Origin: Anaerolineales bacterium
GTDB lineage: Bacteria; Chloroflexota; Anaerolineae; Aggregatilineales; UBA2796
NCBI GenBank assembly: GCA_015075625.1
Contig: JABTTZ010000001.1
Location: forward strand, 1,674,001 to 1,738,000
Length of the DNA: 64,000 nt
Reading direction: 5' to 3'
Shown here piece by piece: positions 52,292 to 59,380 of the stretch (positions are counted from its first letter, which is position 1; every line of letters begins with the position of its first letter). The notes beneath the pieces are model-generated. The model saw nothing but the letters and a program-made list of their open reading frames with translations, made no database searches and was not told where the DNA came from. Made by a program: the position numbers and the translations under genes.

Positions 52292-53568
52292 TGCCCGCCG
52301 CTAAAGCAGCGGGCTAAGGCTGACCGCCCCGTTGGGGCTTGAAAGCAAGAGGATACAGCGGGCGATCTGTCTTTCCAAGCCCCGTAGGGGTGGTTATTCC
52401 TAGCGCGGGCGGTTTAACCCCGCGCCGTAGGGCTGCTGTCTTTCCAAGCCCCGTAGGGGTGGTTATTCCTAGCGCGGGCGTTTTAACCCCGCGCCGTAGG
52501 GCGATCTGTCTTTCCAAGCCCCGTAGGGGTGGTTATTCCTAGCGCGGGTGTTTTAACCCCGCGCCGTAAGGCGATCTGTCTTTCCAAGCCCCGTAGGGAT
52601 GGTTATTCCTAGCGCGGGTGGTTTAACCCCGCGCCATTTCGCGCGTTTGCGCCCGCCGCTAAAGCAGCGGGCTAAGGCTGACCGCCCCGTTGGGGCTTGA
52701 AAGCAAGAGGATACAGCAGGCGATCTGTCTTTCCAAGCCCCGTAGGGGTGGTTTATTCCTAGCGCGGGTGTTTTAACCCCGCGCCGTAAGGCTGCTGTCT
52801 TTCCAAGCCCCGTAGGGGTGGTTTATTCCTAGCGCGGGTGTTTTAACCCCGCGCCATTTCGCGCGTTTGCGCCCGCCGCTAAAGCAGCGGGCTATTGACC
52901 GCCGCCCGTTGGGGCTTGAAAGCAAGAGGGTACAGCGGGCGATCTGTCTTTCCAAGCCCCGTAGGTGGTGGTTATTCTAGCGCGGGTGTTTTAACCCCGC
53001 GCCGTAAGGCTGCTGTTTTCCAAGCCCCGTAGGGGTGGTTTATTCCTAGCGCGGGCGTTTTAACCCCGCACCATTTCGCGCGTTTGCGCCCGCCGCTAAA
53101 GCAGCGGGCTAAGGCTGACCGCCCCGTTGGGGCTTGAAAGCAAGAGGATACAGCAGGCGATCTGTCTTTCCAAGCCCCGTAGGGGTGGTTTATTCTAGCG
53201 CGGGTGTTTTAACCCCGCGCCGTAAACGCTGCTGTCTTTCCAAGGAGGTGGTTTATTCCTAGCGCGGGCGGTTTAACCCCGCGCCGTAAGGCTGCTGTCT
53301 TTCCAAGCCCCGTAGGGGTGGTTTATTCCTAGCGCGGGTGTTTTAACCCCGCGCCGTAGGGCGATCTGTCTTTCCAAGCCCCGTAGGGGTGGTTATTCCT
53401 AGCGCGGGTGTTTTAACCCCGCGCCGTAGGGCTGCTGTCTTTCCAAGCCCCGTAGGGGTGGTTATTCCTAGCGCGGGCGTTTTAACCCCGCGCCGTAGGG
53501 CGATCTGTCTTTCCAAGCCCCGTAGGGGTGGTTATTCCTAGCGCGGGCGTTTTAACCCCGCGCCATTC
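52292..53568. repeat. REP island, right part (about 1.3 kb)
   Basis: A run of C, B, core, B' and A modules, with many copies reduced to B'-A doublets joined by GCGCCGTA(A/G)GGCTGCTGTC or GCGCCGTAGGGCGATCTGTC. The doublets keep the core end CTGTCTTTCCAAG. At least ten A modules are present. Some copies have small deletions (near 52905, 52970 and 53235). No gene is supported here. Confidence 0.92.
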
Positions 53569-53591
53569 CCCCCTGTGTTTCTCATCCGCGA

Positions 53592-53621
53592 TTACCCGAT
53601 CACCCATGAAGTTTGTATAAT
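53592..53621 (+). promoter_or_regulatory. Possible promoter of the DUF4397 gene
   Basis: TATAAT at 53616-53621 is a perfect -10 box; TTACCC at 53592-53597 is a weak -35 with an 18-nt spacer. The region is AT-richer than the REP island to its left. The start codon lies about 100 bases downstream, with AAAGGATG as ribosome site. Confidence 0.5.
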
Positions 53622-53723
53622 TGAGGGTATCTTGTACATTTGCTTGTGGACAACCGTACATCAAAATAACTCATGTGCGCTGTGTTAGGTTAGGTTTCTA
53701 TCCTGTGAAAGGATGCTGTTTCC

Positions 53724-56234
53724 ATGAAAATTCGTTCTCTCTTTGTTTTCTTACTCACGGTGGCTGTCGCGTTGGGGGTTCTTACCATCCCCGCCGCGCA
53801 GCCGGTCTTGGCGCAAGGCTCAACGGGCTACCTGCGCTTCACGCACGGCGTGGCAGGCGGTCCGGCGGTTGATATTTACATTGGGGCGGGGGAACAACCC
53901 GCCGTAGCAAACTTAGAATTCGGCAGCGCCTCACAAATTTTTGCCTTTCCCTCAGGGACATACACAGTTGCGATCCGTCCGGCGGGCGATAAGACGCAGA
54001 ACAACATTCTTCGTCTGAATGTCGCCGTGCCGTTGGCGGGGCTTGCCGAGACGGTCATTATGGGCGAGGTGGGCGGCACGGGCGCACGGGCGCTCCGCTT
54101 GGGCTACTTCCGCCTGAACATGCGCGACCTCAACGGGCAGGCGCGGGTCTATGTGATCCACGCCGCGCCGAATGCCTCGCGGGTGGATGCCCTTGCTGGC
54201 GCAGATGTCCTGACAACCCTTTCCTACGGGCAGTTTGATGGTCCCTTTGATGTCGATGCGGGCAGCTATAACCTTGCCGTTGCTGCACCGGGCAACCCCG
54301 ACGCAAAACTGATCGAACTGAACGATACGGCGCTCGCTGGTGGGACGCTCTATTCGGTGATTGCGCTTGGCACGCCCGGCGCGTTGGTGGGGCAGATCAA
54401 CGCGGCGATCCCGCTTGGCAGCGAACCGCCCGCCGTTGGGCAAACCAGCTTCCTGCGCGTGACGCACGCCGCAACCGGCGCCCCGAATGTTGATGTTTAT
54501 CTGAACGGGGCAACCACTCCCGCCATTCCCGATTTGGCATATGGCGCGTCCACCGACTTTATCGAACTGCCGACGGGCGAATACACCGTCCAGATTCGGG
54601 CGGCGGGTGAGCCAGCACGGACAGCGCCGCTTTATGAAACGCTTGTCTTTCTTGAGGGCGGCGCCTCTGTCGAAGCCGTTGCGCTTGGCGTCGTCGGCGG
54701 CGACCCCGCCTTTGATGTGCTGTTCTATGATATAGACCGCACGGGGACGGCGGGCAAGGCGCGGCTCTACGTGATCCATGCGGCGGCGAAGGCAGGCGCG
54801 GTGGATCTCTATGTGAACGGGAAATCGGTTGGGACGGGCGTCACCTTTAGCGAAATCACCCCGCCGCTCAGCGCCGATGCCGGATTGATCAATGTGGCGG
54901 CGACGGCAGCCGGCAAGCGCAGTCCGGTGATCGTCCGTTTGGTGCAGGCGGAGATCGCGGCAGATACGATTTACACGGCAATCGCCGTCGATGGGCAAGA
55001 TGCGCCCATCCTTGCCAGCAGCGGGGCAATCTCTGACGCAGTGGCGGGCAAGACGGGGCAAATCCGCATCACGCATGCTTCGCCGGGTGCGCCCAATGTT
55101 GATATTTACCTTGATGGCTCGCCAACGGCAGCGGTCACTGACCTCGCCTTCAAGGGATCGACGGACTGGATCACCCTTCCGGCGAAGGACTTCACCGTAG
55201 CGATCCGTCCGGCAGGGGCGGCGGCGGTTAATCTGCCCGTCTTTACCAAGACGATCAGCGTTCCGGCGGATGGCGCGGTAGAGGTGGTGGCGCTTGGCTC
55301 ACTGGGCGGCGACCCCGCTTTTGATGTTCAAACCTACACCACGAATGTTGGTCCAACGGGCGGCAAGGTGCGTCTGTACGTTGTCCATGCGGCGACGGAG
55401 GCGGGCGCGGTTGACCTCCGTGTGAACGGCAAGGTGATTGCTAAGGATGTCACCTTTGGGGCGTGGACGGAAACACCCATCGAGGTTGAGGCGGGCTTTG
55501 TCAATGTTGCCCTGACGCCCGCTGGCAAGGCGTCGCCCGTCTTGAAACGGCTGACGCAAGGCGAGGTGGTCGCCAACACGACCCTGACGCTCGTCTTTGT
55601 GAAGGGGCAGGACGCACCGCTGATCCTCAGCACCGAACAGCCCGCCCAAGTGCGCCTGACGAACGCTTCGCAGGGGGCGCCGGATATTGATGTTTATGTA
55701 GACGATGCCTTGATCTTCGGCGGAGTCCCCGTTGGGGCGTCCACCGACCTCGCCCTCTTAGGCACGGGCGAACGTAAAGTCACCATCTGGGCGGCGGGCG
55801 CGGCGGAAACGGCGGGCGTTGACCCGCTCTTGGAGACAACCATCGCTATCCCACCCGGGGCAAACCTTGATCTGGTGGCGTTTGGGCGCTTAGGTGGCGA
55901 ACCCGTCTTTGGGCTTGGCGTGTTCCCCTTCGACACCAGCAATCCGGGCAAAGACAAGGCGCGTGTCTATGTGATCCATGCGGCGGCGGGCGCTGGCGCG
56001 GTGGATATTCGGCTGAACGGCAAGGTGGTGGTGGAAGGCTTGGAATTCGGCAAGGCGAGTAGTGCGCTGAGCGTTCCGGCGGGCATCCAGAACATCGCTG
56101 CTACCCCTGCCGGCAAGGGCGCACCCGTCTTGGTGCGTCTGACCCAGTTTGAATTTGCTGGCGAGACGATCTATGTGGCTGTGGCGCTCGATGATGAGGA
56201 CGCCCCTGCCCTGTCCATCGTCAACGCCGACTAA
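53724..56234 (+). CDS. Secreted protein with four DUF4397 repeats
   Basis: 836 residues. A clear signal peptide (about 1-31, ending in VLAQG) is followed by four copies of a roughly 200-residue DUF4397 unit, starting near residues 35, 240, 450 and 645. Each unit has a strand like RFTHGVAGGPAVDIYIG, a mid strand YTVAIRPAG, then a second half with RVYVIHAAPNASRVDALAGA or its like (VDLYVNGKSVGTG). DUF4397 proteins are surface or exported beta-rich proteins of unknown role in Chloroflexota and related phyla. No anchor is seen at the C-terminus. It is the only gene of its transcript and ends with a strong terminator at 56293. Confidence 0.9.
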   Translation: MKIRSLFVFLLTVAVALGVLTIPAAQPVLAQGSTGYLRFTHGVAGGPAVDIYIGAGEQPAVANLEFGSASQIFAFPSGTYTVAIRPAGDKTQNNILRLNVAVPLAGLAETVIMGEVGGTGARALRLGYFRLNMRDLNGQARVYVIHAAPNASRVDALAGADVLTTLSYGQFDGPFDVDAGSYNLAVAAPGNPDAKLIELNDTALAGGTLYSVIALGTPGALVGQINAAIPLGSEPPAVGQTSFLRVTHAATGAPNVDVYLNGATTPAIPDLAYGASTDFIELPTGEYTVQIRAAGEPARTAPLYETLVFLEGGASVEAVALGVVGGDPAFDVLFYDIDRTGTAGKARLYVIHAAAKAGAVDLYVNGKSVGTGVTFSEITPPLSADAGLINVAATAAGKRSPVIVRLVQAEIAADTIYTAIAVDGQDAPILASSGAISDAVAGKTGQIRITHASPGAPNVDIYLDGSPTAAVTDLAFKGSTDWITLPAKDFTVAIRPAGAAAVNLPVFTKTISVPADGAVEVVALGSLGGDPAFDVQTYTTNVGPTGGKVRLYVVHAATEAGAVDLRVNGKVIAKDVTFGAWTETPIEVEAGFVNVALTPAGKASPVLKRLTQGEVVANTTLTLVFVKGQDAPLILSTEQPAQVRLTNASQGAPDIDVYVDDALIFGGVPVGASTDLALLGTGERKVTIWAAGAAETAGVDPLLETTIAIPPGANLDLVAFGRLGGEPVFGLGVFPFDTSNPGKDKARVYVIHAAAGAGAVDIRLNGKVVVEGLEFGKASSALSVPAGIQNIAATPAGKGAPVLVRLTQFEFAGETIYVAVALDDEDAPALSIVNAD

Positions 56235-56292
56235 CCGTTCATCGTCGGGCTGAGCCTGAGCGGGCGCGTGGGAGACGCCCGCTCAGCAAGCG

Positions 56293-56330
56293 AAAACGCC
56301 CCGTTCTTGTAGAGAGCGGGGCGTTTTTTT
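56293..56330 (+). terminator. Rho-independent terminator after the DUF4397 gene
   Basis: The stem CGCCCCG (56297-56303) pairs with CGGGGCG (56317-56323), extended by a G-U and three more pairs, with a 5-base loop and a T7 run (56324-56330). Four A before the stem make it a weaker terminator for the leftward virion cluster B as well. Confidence 0.93.
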
Positions 56331-56391
56331 GATCGACATGCGGGGAGCGGACGCCGCAAAGGGCGTCCCGACAAGGGGAACATGAAAACCC

Positions 56392-56745
56392 CTAACCACC
56401 GCGCAGCAGACGCCGCACATCTGCCCACCGCGCATTGATCGCCTCTGGCGAGAGCGCCCGCAGATCGTCGGCGCTCAGCGGCGTTTCGCTTGCCGGATGC
56501 GTCGGAGAGGGCGCGGACGGACGTTTCGCCCCGCTTGCCCCGCCGCTCTGGGTGATCTCGCTGATCGCCTTGCGCAAGCGCTGCGCGTCCGCTGTCAATT
56601 CCGCCTCGGTTGCCCCTTGCAGACGGTCTGCCAGTGTCTCGCTCAGGTGGTGGCGAAGCGCCACCCGCAGCCGCAGCGCGTCAAGGATGGCGCTGCTGTC
56701 CTCCTTTGGCTCATCGTTCAAAACTGGACTGGAGTCCTCTGGCAT
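56392..56745 (-). CDS. Small scaffold-like protein downstream of the portal gene
   Basis: 117 residues from the ATG at 56745, which has a perfect AGGAGG 6 bases upstream; longer reading only shadows the portal gene. The protein is charged and helical (RLRVALRHHLSETLADRLQG, TEAELTADAQRLRKAISEIT) with a disordered Pro/Ser/Ala stretch (about 68-90) and a basic C-terminus (RWADVRRLLRGG). Size, composition and position directly after the portal are as in phage scaffolding proteins, whose C-terminal basic helix contacts the capsid. No family is certain. Confidence 0.6.
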   Translation of the reverse strand: MPEDSSPVLNDEPKEDSSAILDALRLRVALRHHLSETLADRLQGATEAELTADAQRLRKAISEITQSGGASGAKRPSAPSPTHPASETPLSADDLRALSPEAINARWADVRRLLRGG

Positions 56746-56747
56746 GG

Positions 56748-58100
56748 TCAGCCTCCTACGTCTCTGCTCATCGTTTCCATCGTGCCGAACTGCCCCACAG
56801 GGACGCCGCTTTCCCCGCTCATGCGGGTGGTTTCCATGCGCCAATCGCGCCCGCGTTCTCGTGCCGCCGTCTCGCGGCTGATGATGCCCATCGCCCGTTC
56901 GCGTTCCAGCGCCTCCAGCATCTCCAAGTCGCCCACCGGAAGCGGATCGCGCCAGTGGAGGATCACATCGAGCGGCGTCCGCCCGTCGTAGCGCCCGGAC
57001 AGCATGAGCATCGTCCGGCTGAGCGCGGCGATGCCGGGTTCGTAGTTACGGCGCAGTTCCTCCGCCCGCGCAAGCTGATCGAGGTAGAGCGCCCGAATGC
57101 CGAGGTTGGTCACGTAACGCATCTCGGAAAGCGACCCCTCGTGTTGGATCACGCGGCGCTCTGCCATGAACGAGCGCGTGCAGAAGTTCAGAAAGTTCAT
57201 GCTGCTGGCGAGGTCGGTTTTCATCTCAAGGTTAAATACCTGCGCATCCCGCGCCGGAATCGTCCAGAAGTGATCGATACCCGTCCCCGTCACCTCCCCC
57301 GCCGTGAAACCGATGCCAATCGTGCGCGGGGCGGCGTGAAAGCGCAGAATCCGGCTGATGTCGCTGGCGACGCTGTTCACCCGTTCGTTCAGCGCCAAAT
57401 TGCCCGCCTCGCCCACGCCATAGTAGCGATCCGGGTAGGGATCGTGCGCCCAATCGACTAGGGGCGGCAGCGGGTATGCCCACGCCGTCTCGTTCGCCAA
57501 AGTCCACGCGCCTGGGGTGAGCGCCGGAATCCGCGCCGCCTCGCGCCGAAAATCACGGATCAGCCAGCGCCCCGCCTCGCCCTGCCGGACGACATCCTGA
57601 CGGTAATCGACGCCGCCCGCGCTGTAGTTGATCTCGTACCACAGGACATGCTCGGCGTCGTCCGCCCGCCAATAGGTCGTCACCAACGAGGGATTCAGGG
57701 CGATCAGGCGCGGGAAGGGGCTGCCCATCGCTGGTGGAATCACACGGGCGACAATATGCCCATCAAGCGCCCCGAAGCGGGCGAATTTTGTCATGAGCCG
57801 CGCCCCGCCCGCCGCCTTCCACGCCCGCCGCAGCCAGAGTTCATCGGCGCTCTCTCGCAGGGGGTCAAGGTCAAGGGCAGGAAAATCGGGGGCGACAAAG
57901 GCGCAGAGCCGATCTACCGCCTGTTTCAAGAGGTTGATCGCCGTGTTATCGTCCGCCTCGCCCGGACGGGGCGGGAACGAGCGCCGAAAACGCCCCTCAT
58001 AAGCAGCCCAGGCAGCGGCGTGCGCATGGCGACGGGCGCTCCGCTCTGCCTCGCCCGCCTCGCGGTAGCGCTCCGGCGCGTACTCAGTTGCCGCTGGCAT
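56748..58100 (-). CDS. Phage portal protein (SPP1 gp6-like)
   Basis: 450 residues from the ATG at 58100. The sequence fits portal proteins: NTAINLLKQAVDRLCAFVAP near the N-terminus, the stem/wing segment VLWYEINYSAGGVDYRQDVV, an insertion with PLPPLVDWAHDPYPDRYYGV, the long helix NLALNERVNSVASDISRILR and a C-terminal helical region (LDVILHWRDPLPVGDLEMLE) ending in a mixed tail. Portals form the ring through which DNA enters the capsid. It overlaps the upstream TM/coiled-coil gene by 17 bases and lies 2 bases before the scaffold-like gene. No terminase gene is present on either side, which is unusual, as terminase is normally the neighbour. Confidence 0.85.
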   Translation of the reverse strand: MPAATEYAPERYREAGEAERSARRHAHAAAWAAYEGRFRRSFPPRPGEADDNTAINLLKQAVDRLCAFVAPDFPALDLDPLRESADELWLRRAWKAAGGARLMTKFARFGALDGHIVARVIPPAMGSPFPRLIALNPSLVTTYWRADDAEHVLWYEINYSAGGVDYRQDVVRQGEAGRWLIRDFRREAARIPALTPGAWTLANETAWAYPLPPLVDWAHDPYPDRYYGVGEAGNLALNERVNSVASDISRILRFHAAPRTIGIGFTAGEVTGTGIDHFWTIPARDAQVFNLEMKTDLASSMNFLNFCTRSFMAERRVIQHEGSLSEMRYVTNLGIRALYLDQLARAEELRRNYEPGIAALSRTMLMLSGRYDGRTPLDVILHWRDPLPVGDLEMLEALERERAMGIISRETAARERGRDWRMETTRMSGESGVPVGQFGTMETMSRDVGG

Positions 58101-58440
58101 GGTTGAGCGCCTCTCGGGTCTCGCGTTCCTCACGGCGCAGCGTTTCAAGGATCACGCGCTGCCCTTCTAAGAGGGCGGCGGCGTGCTGAAGCATCGTCCG
58201 CTGTTCGTGAAGAAGCGCCACCTGCTGCCCGGCAATCGCTTTCAACTCAATGAGCGTATCGCGCATCACGGCGAAAATCTCCGTCCGTTCCGCCTCCAGC
58301 CGCGCCCGCTGCGGGATGTAGTATTCGGCAAACCAGGGCCACAGCTTGCGCCAGGCGAACACGCCAACGCCCAAGACAAGGATCACGCCAACGCTCAATT
58401 GGGCGGGGTCAAGCCGCGCCAGCCACGCATCAAAGGACAT
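58084..58440 (-). CDS. Small membrane/coiled-coil protein of virion cluster B
   Basis: 118 residues with one membrane helix (about 15-35, SVGVILVLGVGVFAW) followed by a long amphipathic coiled coil (about 45-115, RLEAERTEIFAVMRDTLIEL, HEQRTMLQHAAALLEGQRVI). One-span proteins of this size beside phage structural genes can be holins, spanins or assembly anchors, but no motif decides. It is the first gene after the promoter at 58822-58850 and overlaps the portal gene by 17 bases. Confidence 0.55.
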   Translation of the reverse strand: MSFDAWLARLDPAQLSVGVILVLGVGVFAWRKLWPWFAEYYIPQRARLEAERTEIFAVMRDTLIELKAIAGQQVALLHEQRTMLQHAAALLEGQRVILETLRREERETREALNHASGN

Positions 58441-58499
58441 ATCGCCACCTTCCTTTATCTGCCGCCGTCATGCCGCACCCCCTAACCCCCGCACCCCTG

Positions 58500-58690
58500 T
58501 AGGGACGCCCCCTAGGGCGTCCGTCCGCACCCGACGTAAAAACGTCGGGCTATGAGTAACCACCCCTTCGGGGCTTGGAAGGCAAAGGCGCATCCTGTCT
58601 TCTGTTTTAAGCCCCAACGGGGCGATCACGCTTAGCGCGGGTGTTTTAACCCCGCGCCCCCCCTTGGGGCGTCCGGTTGCGCCCGCCGCA
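58500..58690. repeat. REP unit with D, C variant, B, B' and A modules
   Basis: D hairpin at about 58502-58526, a C variant (CCCGACGTAAAAACGTCGGG), B, a core with CGCATCCTGTCTTCTG, B' and A, then half a D module. It lies between the leader hairpin of cluster B and its first gene. Confidence 0.85.
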
Positions 58691-58695
58691 CCCAC

Positions 58696-58749
58696 AAAAA
58701 AGCGCCCGACACAACCACCGCCCCGTTCAGGGATGGTCATGCCGAGCGC
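58696..58749 (-). terminator. Attenuator-like terminator between the cluster B promoter and its first gene
   Basis: On the minus strand GCGCTCGGCATGACC (58749-58735) pairs over 15 positions, with several G-U pairs, to GGTTGTGTCGGGCGC (58716-58702), followed by T6 (58701-58696). As it lies downstream of the promoter at 58822-58850 and upstream of the genes, transcription may stop here unless prevented; or it ends a small RNA of about 120 bases. Confidence 0.65.
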
Positions 58750-58821
58750 CTCAGACCCGGCGCGGGGGTGGGTGGGTGCAGGGAGGCAGCACGCCACATC
58801 AACCCCTCAAGCGCACGAGTT

Positions 58822-58850
58822 AGTTTAGCACAAAAGTTCGGTTGTGTCAA
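58822..58850 (-). promoter_or_regulatory. Promoter of virion cluster B, twin of the capsid promoter
   Basis: On the minus strand TTGACA (58850-58845), 17-nt spacer, TAAACT (58827-58822). Compared with 30457-30485 it keeps TTGACACA, GAACTT and TGTGCTAAACT; the inverted repeat is less perfect (CACAACCG-AA-CTTTTGTG). The unusual identity of the spacer as well as the boxes implies a shared regulator. Confidence 0.82.
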
Positions 58851-58891
58851 GGGCGAGGGGGAGTGCATCAGGAAGGCTTCGAGATGCGTAT

Positions 58892-59055
58892 ATTGCAGTA
58901 CCCTCGCTGGTTGGGCTGCAACCAGCCTTCTTAGAAGAAGGGCGGGCATCGTTTGTTTACCCCTTGATTACCACCGCCTAGCCCATCGGCGAGTATATCA
59001 TGATACGTGGGGCGTCAACAATTAAGGGGTCAATCTCTTTGAAAAATGCTGTAGG
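58892..59055 (-). promoter_or_regulatory. Element E2, orphan copy
   Basis: Minus strand: TTGACG (59018-59013), 15-nt spacer, TATACT (58997-58992), UTR hairpin, and the repeat-like end with GAGGGTACTGCAAT. No start codon follows at the place where E1 and E3 have one (ATA is found). The element ends about 40 bases before the cluster B promoter. Confidence 0.72.
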
Positions 59056-59096
59056 CATCCAAAGGTGGTATGGTATGCCCTACGTGCCGATCTTGT

Positions 59097-59133
59097 GTTT
59101 CAGTACCCTCAACGGGCTGGATGTGGTTGCAAC
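59097..59133 (-). CRISPR. Solitary CRISPR repeat with leader
   Basis: One 37-nt repeat identical to the array 1 consensus, followed on the right by a leader copy (59134-59286) but with no second repeat on the left. Either the array has been lost, or this is a site where spacers could be added. A single repeat is not proof of an active locus. Confidence 0.8.
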
Positions 59134-59286
59134 CGCCCCTCATTCAAACGCCTCACGGGGTGCAAAATGACCTTTGGGATCATTTTCGTTCAAATTTGGG
59201 CGTTCCTCGATAGCGATCATCATACACCCTATTCCAAAAATGTTAAGCAATTTGTCCCGATTTTCGAAAGTCGATCCCTGTCAAAA
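59134..59286 (-). promoter_or_regulatory. Leader of the solitary CRISPR repeat, truncated by repeat P
   Basis: It matches the array 1 leader from the repeat outward for about 150 bases, including the hairpin (59164-59186), then stops where repeat P begins. The -35 box is TTAACA in place of TTGACA, with the 16-nt spacer and TATGAT kept. Confidence 0.78.
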
Positions 59287-59380
59287 GACCCAAAACGGTC
59301 AACACAGCCTCGGTTGGTCTCTTTTGAGGGTTTCCCTTCTTGGCAGATGTTCCTTTTTCTAACTGCGGACACGCCTTTCA
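59287..59380. repeat. Repeat P, copy 2 (94 bp)
   Basis: Matches 25582-25675 at 93 of 94 positions. Its last three bases (59378-59380) are the stop codon of the regulator gene to its right, and its left end abuts the CRISPR leader remnant. Confidence 0.85.

Noticed and set aside
52314-52955. Short frames in the REP island with peptides like GVKTPALGITTPTGLGKT
   Set aside because: The same peptide appears at many REP sites of the window because module A and B' are repeated; they are not genes.
30652-58440. One large intact prophage spanning both virion clusters
   Set aside because: The 16 kb between the clusters hold host-type signalling and metabolic genes; no integrase, terminase, lysis gene or attachment-site pair was found.
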